From NCBI RefSeq assembly GCF_032854445.1, contig NC_088297.1, forward strand, positions 3,967,991 to 4,031,990: DNA of 64,000 nt, read 5' to 3'. Under the pieces are notes generated by a model. The model made no database searches. It saw only the letters and a list, made by a program, of their open reading frames with translations, and had not been told where the DNA came from. Position 1 is the stretch's first letter. Every line of letters starts with the position of its first letter. Below are positions 61,717-64,000 of this stretch, piece after piece. This stretch comes from Liolophura sinensis (taxonomy: Eukaryota > Mollusca > Polyplacophora > Chitonida > Chitonidae). A program made the translations under genes and the position numbers.

Positions 61717-64000
61717 TCATGCTCGTACAGTTTCCATGGGAACAGCCTCCGCTGAGTACTTATCAAACTTTCCTTTCTTCTTTGGACTATGATTGGTCTT
61801 AGCTTTTGATTTGCAACATTTTTGATAAACAACACAAAAAATTCCGATAAAAACGAAAAGTCCAACAACGACACCGACAACGATGTAGACAATCAGCAAA
61901 TTGGTTTCAGCACTCTTTTCGTCCAGGTCAGTGACGGTGACATTGGGACGCACACCAAAGGTGATGTTTTCTCCATCAGGTTGAGGTGTGAAGTCAGGGG
62001 AGACAACCTGTGGTGTTGTCATTGGAGGCGGATTTCCATCCTTGGTTACTATCACTGTCAAAGACAGCGTGCTAGATTTGGGTGGTATGCCATCATCGGT
62101 TGCCATGACAACCATCTGAAATTTTTGACCAATCAAAAATGGCTTTTGTCTCTGCAAAGATCCAGTGGTTTGGTCCAGTGAAAAATCTTTTGGTTTATTG
62201 AAGCTGTAAGTGATGCTATCCCCATCCTCATCTGTTGCCTTGACAACCAACACTTCACCTTCAGCCAATCCCTCGGCAACATAAAACACTGGCTGCAAAA
62301 TGTCCGCAAATATAGGATAATGGGAGTTCATTGGTCCAAAAACCAATTCATATTGCACACTTTCTTGGAAACTAGAGTCATGGTGATCTATAAAATGAGC
62401 TAAATTTCTCTGTTCTATATAGGATGTTGACCATGAGTTTGTTACTGGTAATGCTCTTGTTAAAGTCTTGCAAGAAGCTGTTAACAAAGCATTCCCGCGT
62501 AAAACCTGAGCAACGATGTTATCGTCTACCTGAACATACCCCCAGCCAGACTTCAAAACTTTGACTTCCACACGTATGATGGAGTATCTTTTAGCACCTT
62601 TATGCTCATTGCGGTCAAAGCTCACGCTTTCAACAACCCACTGCACAACATCGTGCACAGCCTGACCATCGAATCCGTCGTACAGCCACTCTGGAATGCT
62701 GTTAAAATCGTCGTCAACGAGGAATGCTGGGATAGGTGAACCACTCTCTGACAAAACCGTTACACGATGAAACAAATGATGATGGTCAACTTGAGTGATA
62801 TTTGTTAAGTATGAGTTTCCGTATAAATCGCTGTTGGCAAAAGTCAAATTGAAACCCTTTATGACAACGGAAGTGTTCGATGTTATACCCCACTCTACTG
62901 TTGAACTTGTGTTGGGTGACATGTCTCCAATGTCTACAGACAGTGTTGGCAAAACATTTCCACCAGCTAACCGAGTGAATGTAACCTGGAAAGGGATAGA
63001 ATGTCCACCAGATGTCACGTTTAGGTGAAAATTGATTAAGGTGAGATTACGGCACAATCCGGCACCGTTGTTGGTTACCATGGCAGCGACTGTTGATGAA
63101 CAGTTGGCTCGCGGAACCGAGGACAGATTATTACGGGAAAGATTTGAATCGTAAAATAAGCGCAGGGTGACATTTTCTACTGGCACAATGATCATGTAAT
63201 TTGGGGATAATTCTTGCAGAAAATCCCCGCCGGCTACCTGATAGGTCATTTTGCAGCCAACATAAAACAAGGTTTTTTCCTAAGGCAGCTGAACAGTTAA
63301 GAGGAACGATTATCCAATCAGCAGAGGCCACCACTCCTGCTGCTAGGCGACCAGTACCATCCACTCCCATGATTCCAGATAAAGATGGCTTCCCTGCACA
63401 AAACAAAGGTATGATTTGCAGGTGAATTTGCTTTTTACTAATTAACCAAACTGGTGTTTGACAAGCACGGTAAAATCTTATTTATGGTTCACTAGTAAGT
63501 TATGGAAGTATTACATTTTTATAGTTTATCAAAAATATCCTAAAACACAGTTGTTGTTGTTAAATGACAAAGCCATTAGGCTTCAAGTTGACCCTCCTGT
63601 TTCAAACTTTAAATTCTTCAAATGCAACTGGATGAAAAAGCAATATATATCCTGTAAAATTTTAAACCAATCTGACTCAATATGCTTTCGCCCTGCTCAT
63701 AAAAAGTGAACTAATTTTGTAAGTTTTCGTCAAGTGGTTCTGTAGATGTCGTCGTTTTGTCAAAGAGTTTACAGACAGACGGACAAACTTATGGTTATGC
63801 CATGATTAAGAGTAAAACTGGCATACTTAGGCAATAATTGACACTGAAACTGTTGAATCTAACTGTACCTATTGAGAAACAGTTCTGCTCCACAGTTTCA
63901 TGTTTGTGCATGGCCTGAAAGTCAAGTTCCAGTTTTATATTCTGCATCACGGGGCCAGCTGTGTTGTCTAGTTTCACTTTCACTCTGACCTCCTCCCCGA
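61717..64000 (-). CDS. Single-pass membrane protein with a cadherin-like repeat (3' end of gene)
   Basis: Not a protein I can name. Two exons are visible: 63869 to beyond 64000 (5' end outside the window; donor GTACAG, phase 1) and 61717-63393 (acceptor TTTTGTGCAG). The join restores a Gly codon and reads CFSIG|KPSLSG. The long exon encodes an extracellular part with many N-x-S/T sites and beta-rich segments (DGTGRLAAGVVASADWIIVP, then TLFYVGCKMTYQVAGGDFL), then one cadherin-like repeat (VFYVAEGLAEGEVLVVKATD, DSITYSF, FSLDQTTGSL, ATDDGIPPKSSTLSLTVIV), a short linker, a transmembrane segment of ~25 hydrophobic residues beginning LLIVYIVVGVVVG, and a basic cytoplasmic tail of ~38 residues with KKKGK. 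The frame shifts once, at an A6 run (63273-63278): a one-base difference there joins the two parts. Probably cell-surface adhesion or recognition. Confidence 0.8.
63273..63278 (-). other. Frameshift at homopolymer in the membrane-protein exon
   Basis: Upstream frame reads NCSAALGKN, downstream frame reads TLFYVGCKMTYQ. The change falls exactly at six A (minus strand), and the downstream frame has an in-frame TAG just before it. Sequencing or assembly error is most likely; an allele-specific break is possible. Confidence 0.7.

Overview
This window is nuclear DNA of an invertebrate animal. Genes are split by GT-AG introns, there are many tRNA-derived SINEs, minisatellites and (TA)n tracts, and there is one 200-N assembly gap. 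The gene content and the SINE types (one looks like the core-containing SINEs seen in molluscs, brachiopods and relatives) suggest a marine lophotrochozoan. I cannot name the species from sequence alone.

Layout. 1-1934: 44-bp satellite with a higher-order period. 1.9-12 kb: repeat-rich and gene-poor, with SINEs, two MITE-like elements with terminal inverted repeats (8.6 and 10.7 kb) and a canonical tRNA-Gly(GCC) gene (9090-9160, minus). 12.3-13.5 kb: the zinc-finger exon of a nanos gene (+). 13.6-17 kb: a 395-bp fold-back element inside a family of tandemly amplified sequence that begins in the nanos 3' flank. 23.2-28.7 kb: two tandem, same-strand (-) paralogues of a sarcoplasmic-type EF-hand protein, each with a four-codon first exon and a 181-codon second exon. 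30.8-33.07 kb: 51-bp minisatellite. 33.2-33.6 kb: a third MITE. 35.0-35.4 kb: 31-bp minisatellite. 36.7-37.0 kb: a dead Rho-type GTPase copy (-). 40.0-47.7 kb: a complete translation elongation factor 1-alpha gene (-, 8 exons) with a readable TATA/5'TOP promoter. 52.6-56.2 kb: mitochondrial ribosomal protein uS14m (MRPS14, +, 3 exons). 57.2 and 59.4 kb: more minisatellites. 61.7-64.0 kb: the 3' end of a single-pass membrane protein with one cadherin-like repeat (-, runs off the window).

The genes do not form one pathway. EEF1A, MRPS14 and tRNA-Gly serve translation; the EF-hand pair is probably muscle calcium buffering; nanos is a germline and translational regulator; the cadherin-like protein is a surface molecule. 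The most striking feature is how local duplication and retroposition act on gene parts. A minisatellite is built from the MRPS14 exon-2 splice donor, and a second degenerate repeat is seeded by the last MRPS14 codons. A SINE ends next to the probable branch point of the nanos intron. A SINE tail supplies AATAAA motifs downstream of the membrane-protein gene, and another SINE tail has itself become a minisatellite. I see no CRISPR, operon or prokaryotic system.
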